Below, piece after piece: positions 25,653 to 34,132 of a stretch of DNA of 64,000 nucleotides (position 1 is its first letter; each line of letters starts with the position of its first letter). A model generated the notes under the pieces. The model was not told the origin of the DNA, did not search any database, and saw only the letters and a program-made list of their open reading frames with translations. The position numbers were made by a program, and so were the translations under genes. Origin of the DNA: JBBDIP01 sp050260675 (GTDB taxonomy: Bacteria; Bacillota; Sulfobacillia; Fermentithermobacillales; Fermentithermobacillaceae); assembly GCA_050260675.1 (NCBI GenBank), contig JBLNCN010000011.1, forward strand, positions 558,001-622,000. The letters run 5' to 3'.

Positions 25653-25772
25653 ATGACCACAGACACCTTTGATCTGACTCAAGGCGGAATCCTCAAGAAG
25701 ATTCTGCTGGTCGCCCTTCCCATTATGGGTACGCAGTTCGTGCAGATGACCCGTGGGGGCTACGGGGAGTGA
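25653..25772 (+). pseudogene. Relic of a MATE exporter gene (N-terminal 39 codons)
   Basis: The frame encodes MTTDTFDLTQGGILKKILL followed by VALPIMGTQFVQM, the canonical beginning of MATE proteins (L-T-x-G-x-I-x-K, then ALPIMGTxFVQM). It then ends in unrelated residues and a stop. The other 400 codons are gone from the following sequence. Its N-terminus differs from the intact exporter at 17508, so it is a separate degraded paralogue. Confidence 0.7.
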
Positions 25773-26012
25773 TGACAACTACTCCACCTCGGCCGGGCAA
25801 CATGGGATCAAAGTGTCTCTCGTAGACCTGAAGCGAGCGTGCGTAGTCATCAGTCAGCTTCGCACCTACCTCCGCGCTCACTGCAGCAATCGGATGTCAT
25901 ATCCCCGCCTGATCGCCGTCTTTAGGTCTTTCTTGGACTTCCCCCGTTCTTCCCAGATGTTTGGGGTATCGGACCAACTCAAACAATCACCGGGAGCCAA
26001 CCAGGCTGGACG

Positions 26013-26483
26013 CTATCGGTTGGGAATCCTCTCGGCCTTGATCGCTATGCGAGCTTCGGCGAGAGTAACCTCAACGATCCGAACGTTGATCTTGATTGGA
26101 TATCCCTTCACGTGATAGTAGAACGAATCAACACCAGTCCAGGTCACAGGCACTTCGTACTCTCGCTTAGTGCCCGGGCCGGTCAACACGAAGTCCAGAG
26201 GGCTCACGCTCTTACATAAAAGGAGTTCCTCGGCATAGTGCACTCCCGCCGACCAAGCGCTGCTGGGTTGCATGATCAATGGAAAATCAGGGTTGGCCAG
26301 TTTACGGTTGATCATCTCTACCTTTTGGTCGTCCGAAACCAGATGGCGATATCCCCACTCCCCGAAGGCTGCGATTCTGGCCTCTGGAGTCGATAAGAGT
26401 GCAGCTACCACAAGGATCAGTATCAGAAGGGCCCCTCCCACTCTTGTCATGAGGCGGTAGTCGACCCTCCGGAGCACCGACAT
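26013..26483 (-). CDS. Hypothetical membrane-anchored protein
   Basis: A 156-residue protein with one N-terminal transmembrane segment (about residues 14-31, VGGALLILILVVAALL) and an outside-facing domain of about 120 residues. I recognise no family. The tail alternates strands (YEVPVTWTGVDSFYYHVKGYPIKINVRIVEVTL) in a beta-sandwich-like pattern. No strong ribosome site is visible. It lies next to a similar anchored protein at 26639-27139, with which it shares strand and layout but no obvious sequence similarity. Confidence 0.55.
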   Translation of the reverse strand: MSVLRRVDYRLMTRVGGALLILILVVAALLSTPEARIAAFGEWGYRHLVSDDQKVEMINRKLANPDFPLIMQPSSAWSAGVHYAEELLLCKSVSPLDFVLTGPGTKREYEVPVTWTGVDSFYYHVKGYPIKINVRIVEVTLAEARIAIKAERIPNR

Positions 26484-26638
26484 GCCAACACATCCCTTCG
26501 GACCGGGTGCATGCGTCCAGCACCCTCGTACAATAGCAGAGCCCTAGATCGCCCACAACTCAATCCTCGCACTATTCCACCTTAGCAGACGTTGGAACCC
26601 GTTGGAAGGTTCGCCAGTCGCACATTGGAGGCTTCCCT

Positions 26639-27139
26639 CTACCGGACATACCGCAAGATCCGGGTGGCCACGTCCTCAAGCAGCGTCGTAACGTCCTCGG
26701 GGAGTGACCCCACAGTGTGCAAGTTGACTACCGTTCGCCCACTGCGGACCAGCATCCGCGCCGATTCACTGGTCAACCAGTGCGAACACTCATCGCCAAT
26801 CGTTACGCCATTGAAGGCTCCCGCTGTCGCCCGGAGCGAGGTTGACATCACTTGAGTCTGACAAGCAGACGCTGCCAACTCGCTAGACTTGAGCCTGACG
26901 AAATCGACTTCGAGTAAGGAGCCGCTCTCAACATGCCGCCAAAGCTGTCTCGGTACGGAATGGAGGTCTCCGTCGGCGAGCCACTGGGTCCGACGGATGC
27001 CCTCCAATTTGAACTGGCCCGTCCCAAGCAGTCCGGCTATCGCAGGCAGCCCCAGGAGCGGACTAAGAATCGCAAGGACAAGGATCAGTCCCGCCACGGC
27101 GGCAAGGATCTTGAGTAGTGCTTTGCGCCTATCGCCCAC
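26639..27139 (-). CDS. Hypothetical membrane-anchored protein
   Basis: A 166-residue protein with basic N-terminus (MGDRRKALLK), one transmembrane helix (about 10-30) and a soluble domain without recognised motifs. Two cysteines in the domain could pair. GTG start at 27139 is supported by AGGGGGG about 7 nt upstream. Function unknown. Confidence 0.55.
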   Translation of the reverse strand: MGDRRKALLKILAAVAGLILVLAILSPLLGLPAIAGLLGTGQFKLEGIRRTQWLADGDLHSVPRQLWRHVESGSLLEVDFVRLKSSELAASACQTQVMSTSLRATAGAFNGVTIGDECSHWLTSESARMLVRSGRTVVNLHTVGSLPEDVTTLLEDVATRILRYVR

Positions 27140-27292
27140 GTGGACCCCCCTAACTCAAATGTCTGTCGCTTCCATTGTAAGACAATTGCTGCGGTTCGTG
27201 GTCCGCCCGGGTGCGCTCAACTGGCACATAATGGTATGATTCCTTGGGTACAGTCAGATTCGTAACCACATTACCGCGGGTGAGTGATAAAC

Positions 27293-28066
27293 ATGCAAAA
27301 GATAGTCCCCTGCCTCTGGTTCTCCAAAGAGGCCGAGGAGGCTGCCGAGTACTACGTTACGGTCTTCAAGGACTCCAAGATCGTGGACGTCAAACGCTTC
27401 GGGAAGGGCGGCCGCGCGCCTGAAGGCAGCGTGATGGCTGTTTCGTTCAAGATCCGCGGATACGAGTTCGCGGCGCTGAACACCAATCCTGAGTCCAACT
27501 TCACTCCCGCGATATCCTTCTTCGTTCACTGCGGCACGCGAGAAGAAGTGGATGAGCTCTGGGGTAAGCTCTCCGAAGGAGGTTCTCCCCTCATGGAGCT
27601 CGACAAGTACCCGTGGAGCGAAAGATACGGGTGGATCCGCGACAAATACGGAGTCACTTGGCAGCTCATGCTGGCGCCTCAAGCGGCAAAGATCGTGCCG
27701 TCTCTCCTATTCGTGGGCGCCCAGTACCGGAAGGTCGAGGAGGCCATGAAGTTCTACACGTCGCTGTTCAAAGACTCCCGCATCAACAGCATAGAGCGCT
27801 ACGGTCCCGACCAGCAGGGTGAGGACGAAGACGCCGTGATGTACGCCTCGTTCACGCTCGCCGGGCAGGAGTTCGTCGCCATGGAGAGCGGTTTGGAGCA
27901 CGCCTTCACCTTCACCGAGGCTGTATCGCTCATGGTGAACTGCGAAGATGCGAACGAAGTAGCCATGCTGACGGATAAGCTGTCGTCGGGCGGCATTAGG
28001 CAACCCGGAGGATGGCTGAAAGACAGGTATGGCGTGTCGTGGGTCATAGTGCGGCGTCCGACCTAG
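27293..28066 (+). CDS. Tandem VOC/PhnB-like domain protein
   Basis: A 257-residue protein of two homologous VOC (glyoxalase/bleomycin-resistance fold) domains of the PhnB type. Each starts with K-I-V-P-C-L-W-F or K-I-V-P-S-L-L-F and contains EAA-x-Y-Y or EAMKFYTSLFKDS, an F-x-A-L/M-N/E metal-side strand and a final DxYGVxW loop. The family includes metal-dependent enzymes and drug-binding proteins; the function of two-domain versions is not established. An alternative GTG start lies at 27284; the ATG at 27293 has better spacing from GGGTGAG. Confidence 0.85.
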   Translation: MQKIVPCLWFSKEAEEAAEYYVTVFKDSKIVDVKRFGKGGRAPEGSVMAVSFKIRGYEFAALNTNPESNFTPAISFFVHCGTREEVDELWGKLSEGGSPLMELDKYPWSERYGWIRDKYGVTWQLMLAPQAAKIVPSLLFVGAQYRKVEEAMKFYTSLFKDSRINSIERYGPDQQGEDEDAVMYASFTLAGQEFVAMESGLEHAFTFTEAVSLMVNCEDANEVAMLTDKLSSGGIRQPGGWLKDRYGVSWVIVRRPT

Positions 28067-28677
28067 CGCATGAGCGCCCTCGGTACGAACCTATCAAAGA
28101 AGGCTCTAAAGCCCTCGTCTATCGACGAGATTTCGGCCGAATCCATATCTATGTAGTACCTGCCGGTGCCGATCTCCACCGAGATGCTGTCTAACGGAAA
28201 ACCCGGTCGCCGCTTCTCGTGCGCTTTGGATGATAAGAGGAATCTAACTCCGGAGATGTCGTCGCCCATGTGCTCGTAGACCGTGTCCTCACTGAGGATC
28301 AGGCAAATAGCGTTGCGATACTGCGCAACGCACTGGCCGCCGAGCGAGCGCGCCAAGCCTGAGTAGTACTCTATCATCTGCTCATCGTCCAGCTTGCGGC
28401 CGCCGACGTTTCGCACATGTGTACCGGGTTGCAGGTCATCATCCAAGCCCTCGATGTACAGACCGGAATCACAGGAAAAAGCGGGCATGCGAGCGGCGCG
28501 GAAATAGGCCCATGCCTTAAGGCGAGCGTTCTCCAGGGGGCTGCGTCCGTTCTCTTGGACTGCCGGAAGCCGGATACCGACCTCATCTGGACCGACGACC
28601 TCTATCCCGGTGTCCGCTAGGATACTTCGCATCGTTTCCAGTTTCGCTTGATTGCCTGTGCCGTAGAGAATCCTCAT
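28063..28677 (-). CDS. HAM1/RdgB-like nucleoside-triphosphate pyrophosphatase paralogue
   Basis: A 204-residue protein of the ITPase (HAM1) family: N-terminal YGTGNQAKLETM substrate loop and CDSGLYIEGLDDDLQPG, the counterpart of the SGLxVDxLxGxPG motif of RdgB. It differs clearly from the canonical rdgB gene at 40197-40814: it lacks the usual GxGFGYDP loop and has GFPLDSISVEI instead. It may clean a different non-standard nucleotide. The start at 28677 is set by GGAGG 6 nt upstream; the frame extends to 28782 without a site. Confidence 0.75.
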   Translation of the reverse strand: MRILYGTGNQAKLETMRSILADTGIEVVGPDEVGIRLPAVQENGRSPLENARLKAWAYFRAARMPAFSCDSGLYIEGLDDDLQPGTHVRNVGGRKLDDEQMIEYYSGLARSLGGQCVAQYRNAICLILSEDTVYEHMGDDISGVRFLLSSKAHEKRRPGFPLDSISVEIGTGRYYIDMDSAEISSIDEGFRAFFDRFVPRALMR

Positions 28678-29034
28678 CATTAACCTCCAACCGCCGTACA
28701 CGACGCTATCCTGAAAACCAACCTCTGCCCGCCCCAAACAATGCGACCACGAGACAGACGACAGCATTCGTGCCCCAGGCATACGATCCCTCTCAGGCCT
28801 GATGATTGCTGGCAGGGCAAGCCGTGATTCGAACTACCATCTACCGTCACGGCAAGTTCTAGGCCTGTGAACGGATAGGGCAGGCTGGGCATTCAACCAC
28901 CGTTTGAGTCATCTGTGCCCCTGTCAACTAACGGTTGAGTGTTGTTCAACCCAGAGTTGCTAGGACACTGGATACGGTCTGTGTTAGTTTCGAGGGGAGG
29001 TCACCTAGCAAGCATCAGGTGGGAGGTTAGTCAC
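28678..29034. other. Intergenic stretch between divergent HAM1-like and XRE genes
   Basis: About 355 bp with no gene. It must hold the promoters of both flanking genes, but no near-consensus pair stands out. A GATTCGAAC segment near 28828 resembles a tRNA T-loop, but no stem or other arm surrounds it. Confidence 0.4.
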
Positions 29035-29910
29035 ATGATCAACATGGAGAGAACTGGAGCCAGGATCTCTAAGCTTCGCAAGGATCAGGGTATGACTCAG
29101 GCAGAGTTGGCCGCGAGGCTGATGGTGTCTCCTCAGGCCGTATCCAAATGGGAGACCGGGCAGGCGCTTCCCGACTCAGGTCAGCTTCTGGCGATGTCCC
29201 ATCTTTTCGACGTGACCATCAACAGCATCCTGGCCGGGGAAGCGCCGGCTGCAAGTCCCGCGCGCCCATCCACTCCACCGCCTCCAGCGACTCCTCCGAA
29301 TTACGACGCAGATGACGCCGACGGTACCGACGATGCTGATGATTCTAACGACGCCGGCGAAGAGGAGTGCGGCGAGCCGAATCCCAGGCCTGGGATGCTC
29401 GAGACGATCACAGGCCTGGCACCCTTCATTGATAGTGATACCCTGGGGCAGTTGCTCAAAGACTGCGACTGGACCGGCGCAGAGGTCAGCCACCTGGAAT
29501 CCGTCATTGCATTCTTGAGCAGCGATGTGGTCGACGAGCTGATCGACCGAGTGCCTCCTCCTTCTGCAGCCGAGATTGCCAGACTAGCCCCCTTCCTTGG
29601 TTCCGCGAAGCTTGCATCACTTCTGGAGGATGTAGAAGACGAGATTACCCTGGAGCTCCTGAGGCAAGTATCAGCATTCCTTCCTCCCCAAACGTGCTCG
29701 CGCCTGTTCATGAGGCTCTTAAGCGAATCCGGAGATCACAGTTTCGAGACTCTTGCGGCTTTCGCGCCATTCATAAACGCTGAAGCCTTGGAGGCTCTTG
29801 TTCGCGCCGTCCCGCCGCCTAACCTTGAGGGTCTCAGAAGGATAGCTCCGTTCCTGGATGAAGAACGCGTGGGCCATTTGCTCCGCGAACTGCTGAATCG
29901 GGGAACGTAG
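29035..29910 (+). CDS. XRE-family regulator with C-terminal helical repeats
   Basis: A 291-residue protein. Residues 7-62 are a Cro/C1-type helix-turn-helix (ISKLRKDQGMTQAELAARL, then VSPQAVSKWETG). Next come a Pro-rich and then Asp-rich linker (about 75-120) and five or six degenerate repeats of about 31 residues built on APFxxxxxLxxLL (LAPFIDSDTLGQLL, LAPFLGSAKLASLL, FAPFINAEALEALV, IAPFLDEERVGHLL). The repeats suggest a superhelical protein- or ligand-binding surface. Start at 29035 has GGGAGG upstream; the frame upstream to 28939 is not supported. Orphan regulator; targets unknown. Confidence 0.82.
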   Translation: MINMERTGARISKLRKDQGMTQAELAARLMVSPQAVSKWETGQALPDSGQLLAMSHLFDVTINSILAGEAPAASPARPSTPPPPATPPNYDADDADGTDDADDSNDAGEEECGEPNPRPGMLETITGLAPFIDSDTLGQLLKDCDWTGAEVSHLESVIAFLSSDVVDELIDRVPPPSAAEIARLAPFLGSAKLASLLEDVEDEITLELLRQVSAFLPPQTCSRLFMRLLSESGDHSFETLAAFAPFINAEALEALVRAVPPPNLEGLRRIAPFLDEERVGHLLRELLNRGT

Positions 29911-30112
29911 ACCAGACGCCAAAGGAACCCTCCTCCGCCTGTCGAACTGCTAACCCGATCTTGCTTGATCAACACGTGTAGATGATAACGGCGAAGAGCT
30001 GGGCGGGTAGGACTTGTGTCTCGCAGGAGACCGCCGGATCAGGTAGAATAATCCAGGAGACATAAGACAGCGGAGCGCGGGCGCAAGAACGTGGGCGGAA
30101 GGATCGTTATTA

Positions 30113-30811
30113 ATGCTCAGCAGGGCGCGACTCTTGGCTCGCCTCAAACCATACCTACGTTGGCTGCCGTACATCGGTATTCTCATCCCCCCTTTTCTTG
30201 AGGACCGGAACGCGGCGGTGGCCAAATGGGTCATCATCGCGGCGGCGATCAGCGTCCAGGCATGGAAGGACTTTGTCGGCGACGCCTACGCGGAGGACAA
30301 GCTGTTGGCGCGCCTTAGGGGTCACTTGTCGACCCTCGTCGACGAGATCGAGGCCATCCTTGGCCCCGAATACGAGGGAGCGGTCCGCGCTAACCTCATG
30401 CGTCCTTGCGACGAAGCCAGGCTTCGGATCCTGTGCTGCGTGTGTTCCCATAAGTCGAGCGAACTGAAGATGCGCTGGGAGATAGGCAAAGGCGTGTGCG
30501 GAGTGGCTTTCGCCCGCGACCGCATGGTCTACGGAGACCTTCGGGAGCACTCCTGGGCCGAGAGCTACGAAGACCTCATGGACGAGACCGGTCAAGTGGC
30601 CTATGGCCTTTCGGAGGAGCAGTGGGCGCTCACCCGTAACCTTGAGACAATCGTGGCAATACCGATATATGAGGGTAACGATAGAAGACGCAAGTGGGGT
30701 GTCCTGTGCCTGGATTCGACAAAGGCGATACCCCCTGACATAGTGGATTCGGACATCGCCAAAGTGCTTGAAACGTATAGAAGAATGTTCGGAGTGAGTA
30801 TAATCCTGTGA
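30113..30811 (+). CDS. Membrane-anchored GAF-like sensor protein
   Basis: A 232-residue protein with one or two N-terminal hydrophobic segments (about 17-30 and 38-50), a short coiled region, and a GAF-type domain from about 85 to 232. Its features are EARLRILCCV, the GKGVCGVAFARDRMVYGDL turn, and the closing TIVAIPIYEG ... WGVLCLDSTK strands typical of GAF folds. There is no kinase or output domain. It is followed 19 nt later by a 62-residue protein gene and then a methyltransferase gene, suggesting one operon. Confidence 0.72.
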   Translation: MLSRARLLARLKPYLRWLPYIGILIPPFLEDRNAAVAKWVIIAAAISVQAWKDFVGDAYAEDKLLARLRGHLSTLVDEIEAILGPEYEGAVRANLMRPCDEARLRILCCVCSHKSSELKMRWEIGKGVCGVAFARDRMVYGDLREHSWAESYEDLMDETGQVAYGLSEEQWALTRNLETIVAIPIYEGNDRRRKWGVLCLDSTKAIPPDIVDSDIAKVLETYRRMFGVSIIL

Positions 30812-30829
30812 GCGCTTGGAGGGCAGAGC

Positions 30830-31018
30830 ATGACGAGAGATAACGGGGAGCCCACCCCGCTACCGAGGGGACTTCGGTTCGTGACTGTCCCCGAGGTCAG
30901 CGTAGAGGAACAGATCGAAATCCTGGAAAGGATCGAGAAGCGGGCCCGAGATCCCGTGGTCCAGCGTGACATCCATTATGCGATCACGCTAATGCGGAAC
31001 AACGGGTCGTCGAAGTAG
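30830..31018 (+). CDS. Small conserved-looking protein of 62 residues
   Basis: A 62-residue charged protein with a helical centre (VSVEEQIEILERIEKRARDPVVQRDIHYAITLMRNN has a clear amphipathic pattern over residues 24-57). The start is well supported by GGAGGG about 7 nt upstream. It sits between the GAF protein gene and a methyltransferase gene whose GTG follows its stop codon directly. Function unknown. Confidence 0.6.
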   Translation: MTRDNGEPTPLPRGLRFVTVPEVSVEEQIEILERIEKRARDPVVQRDIHYAITLMRNNGSSK

Positions 31019-31879
31019 GTGGACGCGCTTACGGGGGGCACCGGCAGCTTCTCCGGCTTCTCCGGCTTCTTCGCCGAGTTCTACGACATACTCCATGCAG
31101 GGTTGGACGACGTGAGCGCCTATGTCGAATACGCCTCCGCATTCGGGCCGCGGGTGCTGGAACTCGGGTGCGGGACCGGCCGTGTCCTCATCCCGTTGGC
31201 GTGCGCGGGATTCTCCGTGACGGGTGTCGACTCCTCCGGCGACATGGTGGCCATCTGTTTGGAGAGACTGGGATATGAGCCGGAGGAAGTCCAAGCAAGG
31301 ACCACGGTCCTGGAGCAGGATGCAAGGAACCTGCACCTGCAGGAACGCTTCGACCTCATCATCGCACCCTGCAACTTCCTGAACTACTTCACGCTGCCGG
31401 GTGATGTTGAAAGAGTCCTCGCCGGAATCCGCGAACATCTCGCCCCGGACGGGACCTTTCTCCTGGACAACGGCGTTCCGGACCTGGATTACATGCGGTC
31501 GGTTGACGGGACTACCAGAGAGTTCGAGTTCGAGCATCCCCTCACCGGGACTTCCATCACATACAGGATCACCACGCGGTACGATTTCCAGAACCAGATG
31601 GAATTCAACCACTTGGAGCTTGTTGAGGAGGACGTATCACCCCTGCACGCCTCTCCCCTACGCGCCTCTCCCCTACGCGTCTCGCCCCTACGCGTCTCGC
31701 CCCTACGCCTTGCCGAGGCTGACGAGACGCTGGCCTACTACTTTCCTTCCCAGGTTAGGGCCATGTTGACCGGGGCAGGGTTCGAGATCTTCCGTGAACG
31801 GGGAGCCCTCACGGAGGACGTCCCGGTTTCCGATCATGGCGGTGAGATGGTCTTCCTTTGCAGGCGGAAGGGCCGTTAG
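31019..31879 (+). CDS. SAM-dependent methyltransferase with repeat insertion
   Basis: A 286-residue class I methyltransferase: motif I VLELGCGTGRVLIPLA near 43-58, motif post-I VTGVDSSGDMV, and DLIIAPCNFLNYF as motif II. Two odd low-complexity stretches are present. Near the N-terminus, GSFSGFSGFF derives from a 9-bp repeat. Around residues 207-231, five tandem 15-bp units encode the pentapeptide S-P-L-R-A/V. The latter interrupts the C-terminal beta region just before a normal final segment. GTG start immediately after the previous gene's stop. Substrate unknown. Confidence 0.82.
   Translation: MDALTGGTGSFSGFSGFFAEFYDILHAGLDDVSAYVEYASAFGPRVLELGCGTGRVLIPLACAGFSVTGVDSSGDMVAICLERLGYEPEEVQARTTVLEQDARNLHLQERFDLIIAPCNFLNYFTLPGDVERVLAGIREHLAPDGTFLLDNGVPDLDYMRSVDGTTREFEFEHPLTGTSITYRITTRYDFQNQMEFNHLELVEEDVSPLHASPLRASPLRVSPLRVSPLRLAEADETLAYYFPSQVRAMLTGAGFEIFRERGALTEDVPVSDHGGEMVFLCRRKGR
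31637..31711 (+). repeat. In-frame 15-bp tandem repeat (5 copies)
   Basis: Five consecutive units related to TCTCCCCTACGCGTC; the last three differ from each other by very few bases. They encode S-P-L-H/R-A/V/L inside the methyltransferase. The near identity of central units indicates recent slippage. Confidence 0.9.
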
Positions 31880-31958
31880 GCGCGCGCCAACCTGTGCTAA
31901 CCCAGCCCAAGAGAGTATGATGGACGTAACTTGACCGAATTAACGTGGAGTGAACCTC

Positions 31959-32843
31959 GTGAAGACCGGAGTCGATATCGGAGGATCCTTAACCAAGATC
32001 GTGACCGTTTCTGACAGCGGAAGGCAGTACTGCCTCCTCGAGCATACCGATGCCGCCGGGGTGGCGGAGATACTGCCCCGGGAAGGCGAGATCTACGTGA
32101 CAGGCTGCGGCGCCAAAGAAGTGGTAAGGCGCCTTGGCCGCCATGCTCATATCGCGGAAGAGCTCCACAGTTTCTGCGCGGGAGCCCGCCAATTGGTCTT
32201 CGAACAGGGCCACGGGTCAGACCCCTTCGTTCTGGTCAGCATGGGAACAGGAACATCGGTCTTCCACGTCTCCCCCACTTCCGGCACCCGTGCCGCTGGG
32301 ACAGGGGTCGGCGGAGGTACTATCACCGGCCTTGGCAACCTTCTTTTGTCGACGAAGGACTTTGCGACGATCATGGAGATGGCCTCCAGGGGTAGAAGGC
32401 AGCGCGTGGACCTTATGGTCAGCGATCTCTACCCCGATGCCGCCGATTCCCCCGTCCTTAGCGCCCTCACCGCAGCCAACTTCGGCAGGGCGAGCGCGGG
32501 CTTCTCAGGTTGCGGAGGTCCGGGCACCGCGAAAACCGAGAGTCCTGCGGACCCCGAGAGCCCTGCGAACCCCGAGAACCCTGCGGACCCCGAGAACCCT
32601 GAGGACCCCGAGGACATAGCTTCCGCCATAGTGCAGATGGTGGTCGAGACCGTCGCCGTCCTGTCCATCCAGGTGGCGAGGACTTACAATACCCGGTCTA
32701 TCGTGGTGGGAGGCTCCCCCAGCAGTCACCCGCTGACCCGCAAGCGTTTCCTCGAGATAGGAGACCACCTTGGACACGAGTTCGCCTTCCTCGAGCACGG
32801 AGCTTTTTGCGGCGCTTTGGGAGCGATCCTGCTCAGCCGATGA
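31959..32843 (+). CDS. coaW: Type II pantothenate kinase
   Basis: A 294-residue ASKHA-fold kinase that phosphorylates pantothenate in the first step of coenzyme A synthesis. Signatures: phosphate loop VDIGGSLTK, SMGTGTSVFHV and GVGGGTITGLGNLL, as in Staphylococcus-type CoaW. An unusual insertion of four 18-bp repeats (E-S/N-P-A/E-D/N-P) lies at about residues 194-217, in the loop before the final helices. I prefer GTG at 31959 (GGAG 8 nt upstream) to GTG at 31950. Its 3' end overlaps the convergent NodB/SLH gene by 11 nt. Confidence 0.87.
   Translation: MKTGVDIGGSLTKIVTVSDSGRQYCLLEHTDAAGVAEILPREGEIYVTGCGAKEVVRRLGRHAHIAEELHSFCAGARQLVFEQGHGSDPFVLVSMGTGTSVFHVSPTSGTRAAGTGVGGGTITGLGNLLLSTKDFATIMEMASRGRRQRVDLMVSDLYPDAADSPVLSALTAANFGRASAGFSGCGGPGTAKTESPADPESPANPENPADPENPEDPEDIASAIVQMVVETVAVLSIQVARTYNTRSIVVGGSPSSHPLTRKRFLEIGDHLGHEFAFLEHGAFCGALGAILLSR
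32538..32609 (+). repeat. In-frame 18-bp tandem repeat (4 copies) in pantothenate kinase
   Basis: Four units of the type GAGAACCCTGCGGACCCC encode E-S/N-P-A/E-D/N-P. The units differ at one or two positions, consistent with replication slippage in the coding sequence. Confidence 0.88.
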
Positions 32844-34122
32844 GCCCCTGGTCCAACGCAGCCAACACCATATGAGCCATCCAACCTCTGGACAGAGGGC
32901 AATCGGGGTCGACTTCCGTTGGCAGCGCGCCAAGCAGCCTGACAGATGCCCCATCCTCCTCACCCGCCAGCGCCGCCGCTACTTCCTTTGCGGTGAGAGG
33001 CGCGCCGGATCTCCCTGACAGGCCCGCCTGCAGAGCGCCGGATCCGGCCACCTTCTCCGGCCAGGGCCCTTCCAGGATGGCCGCCAGTTCGCCACCGGTG
33101 ACGGGCCTATCCGGAAAGAAGGAGTTGTCCCGAAACCCGGCCTTAAACCCTCGCTTAGCGAGCGCCAACACGGCGGGGAAAAACGGCTCGGTGGGCGATA
33201 CATCGGTGAAGGGCGACAGGTCCAGGAGTTCAGATACGGTTACTACCCGGTAACCGTATGCCCTGAGCAGTTCAAGCTGCCGGGGCAGTGCGTCGACAAT
33301 AGGGCTCTCCTTAGACATGTTGTAGCCATCTTTCTGGAAGATGATCTGCCCGTTCAAAGAAGCAGGGTCTCTGGCCAGCTCACGTTCCAGGGCCCCTACC
33401 ATCAGGTCGACGTCCCGCTTGTAGTCGCCGGTCGACGCCTTCCACCCTCCTCCGTCGAAGCTTGCTCCCAGGTAGTTGTAATGGAGGCGGCCGTACACAT
33501 CGTAGGCGTTTCTGCCGTCAGGGATCCCGTCTATGTAGTGCGGCGGACGAGCCAGGCGCATCTCGTACCCGAGCTCGGACTTCACGTAGTCGTGCAGTCC
33601 CCTTAGGTCGTCCTCCACCTCCCGGCTGTTCCGGAAGTGACCCCGCGACCCGTATACGATGCGACTGGGTCCGAAATCAATGTGGGTCATACCGTGATTG
33701 GTGAGCTCGTGGCCTTCATCGAGGATCCGCTTGGCCAACGCCTTCTGGTTGATCGCGCCGGCCAGGGCGTCGCTGCCGAACTCCGGGTAGTGATCGTACT
33801 TCACGCCGCTCCAAAGCGCGGTCCCAAGCTTGCCCTGGCGGTCAGGGTAGTTCGCCGCGGTGCTGCCGATAACATCGAAGGTCCCCCGTGCGCCGTACCG
33901 GCGAAGGCTCTCAAGCAGGCTCTCGGTAAGCCCGTTGCCGCCACCGGGCCTGGCGGGTGAGGCAGTGGGCCCGTCGTCGAATGTCATTGCCACCACTAGG
34001 CGACCGGGCGGAGGGAATACCCTCTCGATACGCCTCACTGAACTGAGAGTCCGAGCCATTTTGGCTTTTCGCAGGGCTTTAAGGCCGCGGTTGACCAACC
34101 TTAGGGGTGAGAGGACGTCCAT
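32833..34122 (-). CDS. Polysaccharide deacetylase-like (NodB) protein with SLH-like C-terminus
   Basis: A 429-residue protein. Residues 40-300 are a NodB-homology domain: VVAMTFDDGP near 43-52 provides the metal-binding aspartates, and HELTNHGMTH near 138-147 the histidines. The C-terminal 120 residues resemble S-layer homology repeats (FTDVSPTEPFFPAVLALAKRG, FPDRPVTGGELAAIL), which normally anchor proteins to cell-wall polymers. No typical signal peptide is seen at the basic N-terminus, which is puzzling for an SLH protein. Start at 34122 with AAGGAG. It is the last gene of a four-gene minus operon, 10 nt after the PHP gene. Confidence 0.8.
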   Translation of the reverse strand: MDVLSPLRLVNRGLKALRKAKMARTLSSVRRIERVFPPPGRLVVAMTFDDGPTASPARPGGGNGLTESLLESLRRYGARGTFDVIGSTAANYPDRQGKLGTALWSGVKYDHYPEFGSDALAGAINQKALAKRILDEGHELTNHGMTHIDFGPSRIVYGSRGHFRNSREVEDDLRGLHDYVKSELGYEMRLARPPHYIDGIPDGRNAYDVYGRLHYNYLGASFDGGGWKASTGDYKRDVDLMVGALERELARDPASLNGQIIFQKDGYNMSKESPIVDALPRQLELLRAYGYRVVTVSELLDLSPFTDVSPTEPFFPAVLALAKRGFKAGFRDNSFFPDRPVTGGELAAILEGPWPEKVAGSGALQAGLSGRSGAPLTAKEVAAALAGEEDGASVRLLGALPTEVDPDCPLSRGWMAHMVLAALDQGLIG

Positions 34123-34132
34123 TGATTGCTCC

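Noticed and set aside
28820..28840. T-loop-like GATTCGAAC as a possible tRNA
   Set aside because: The flanking bases do not form the T-stem and no acceptor, D-arm or anticodon arm can be drawn.
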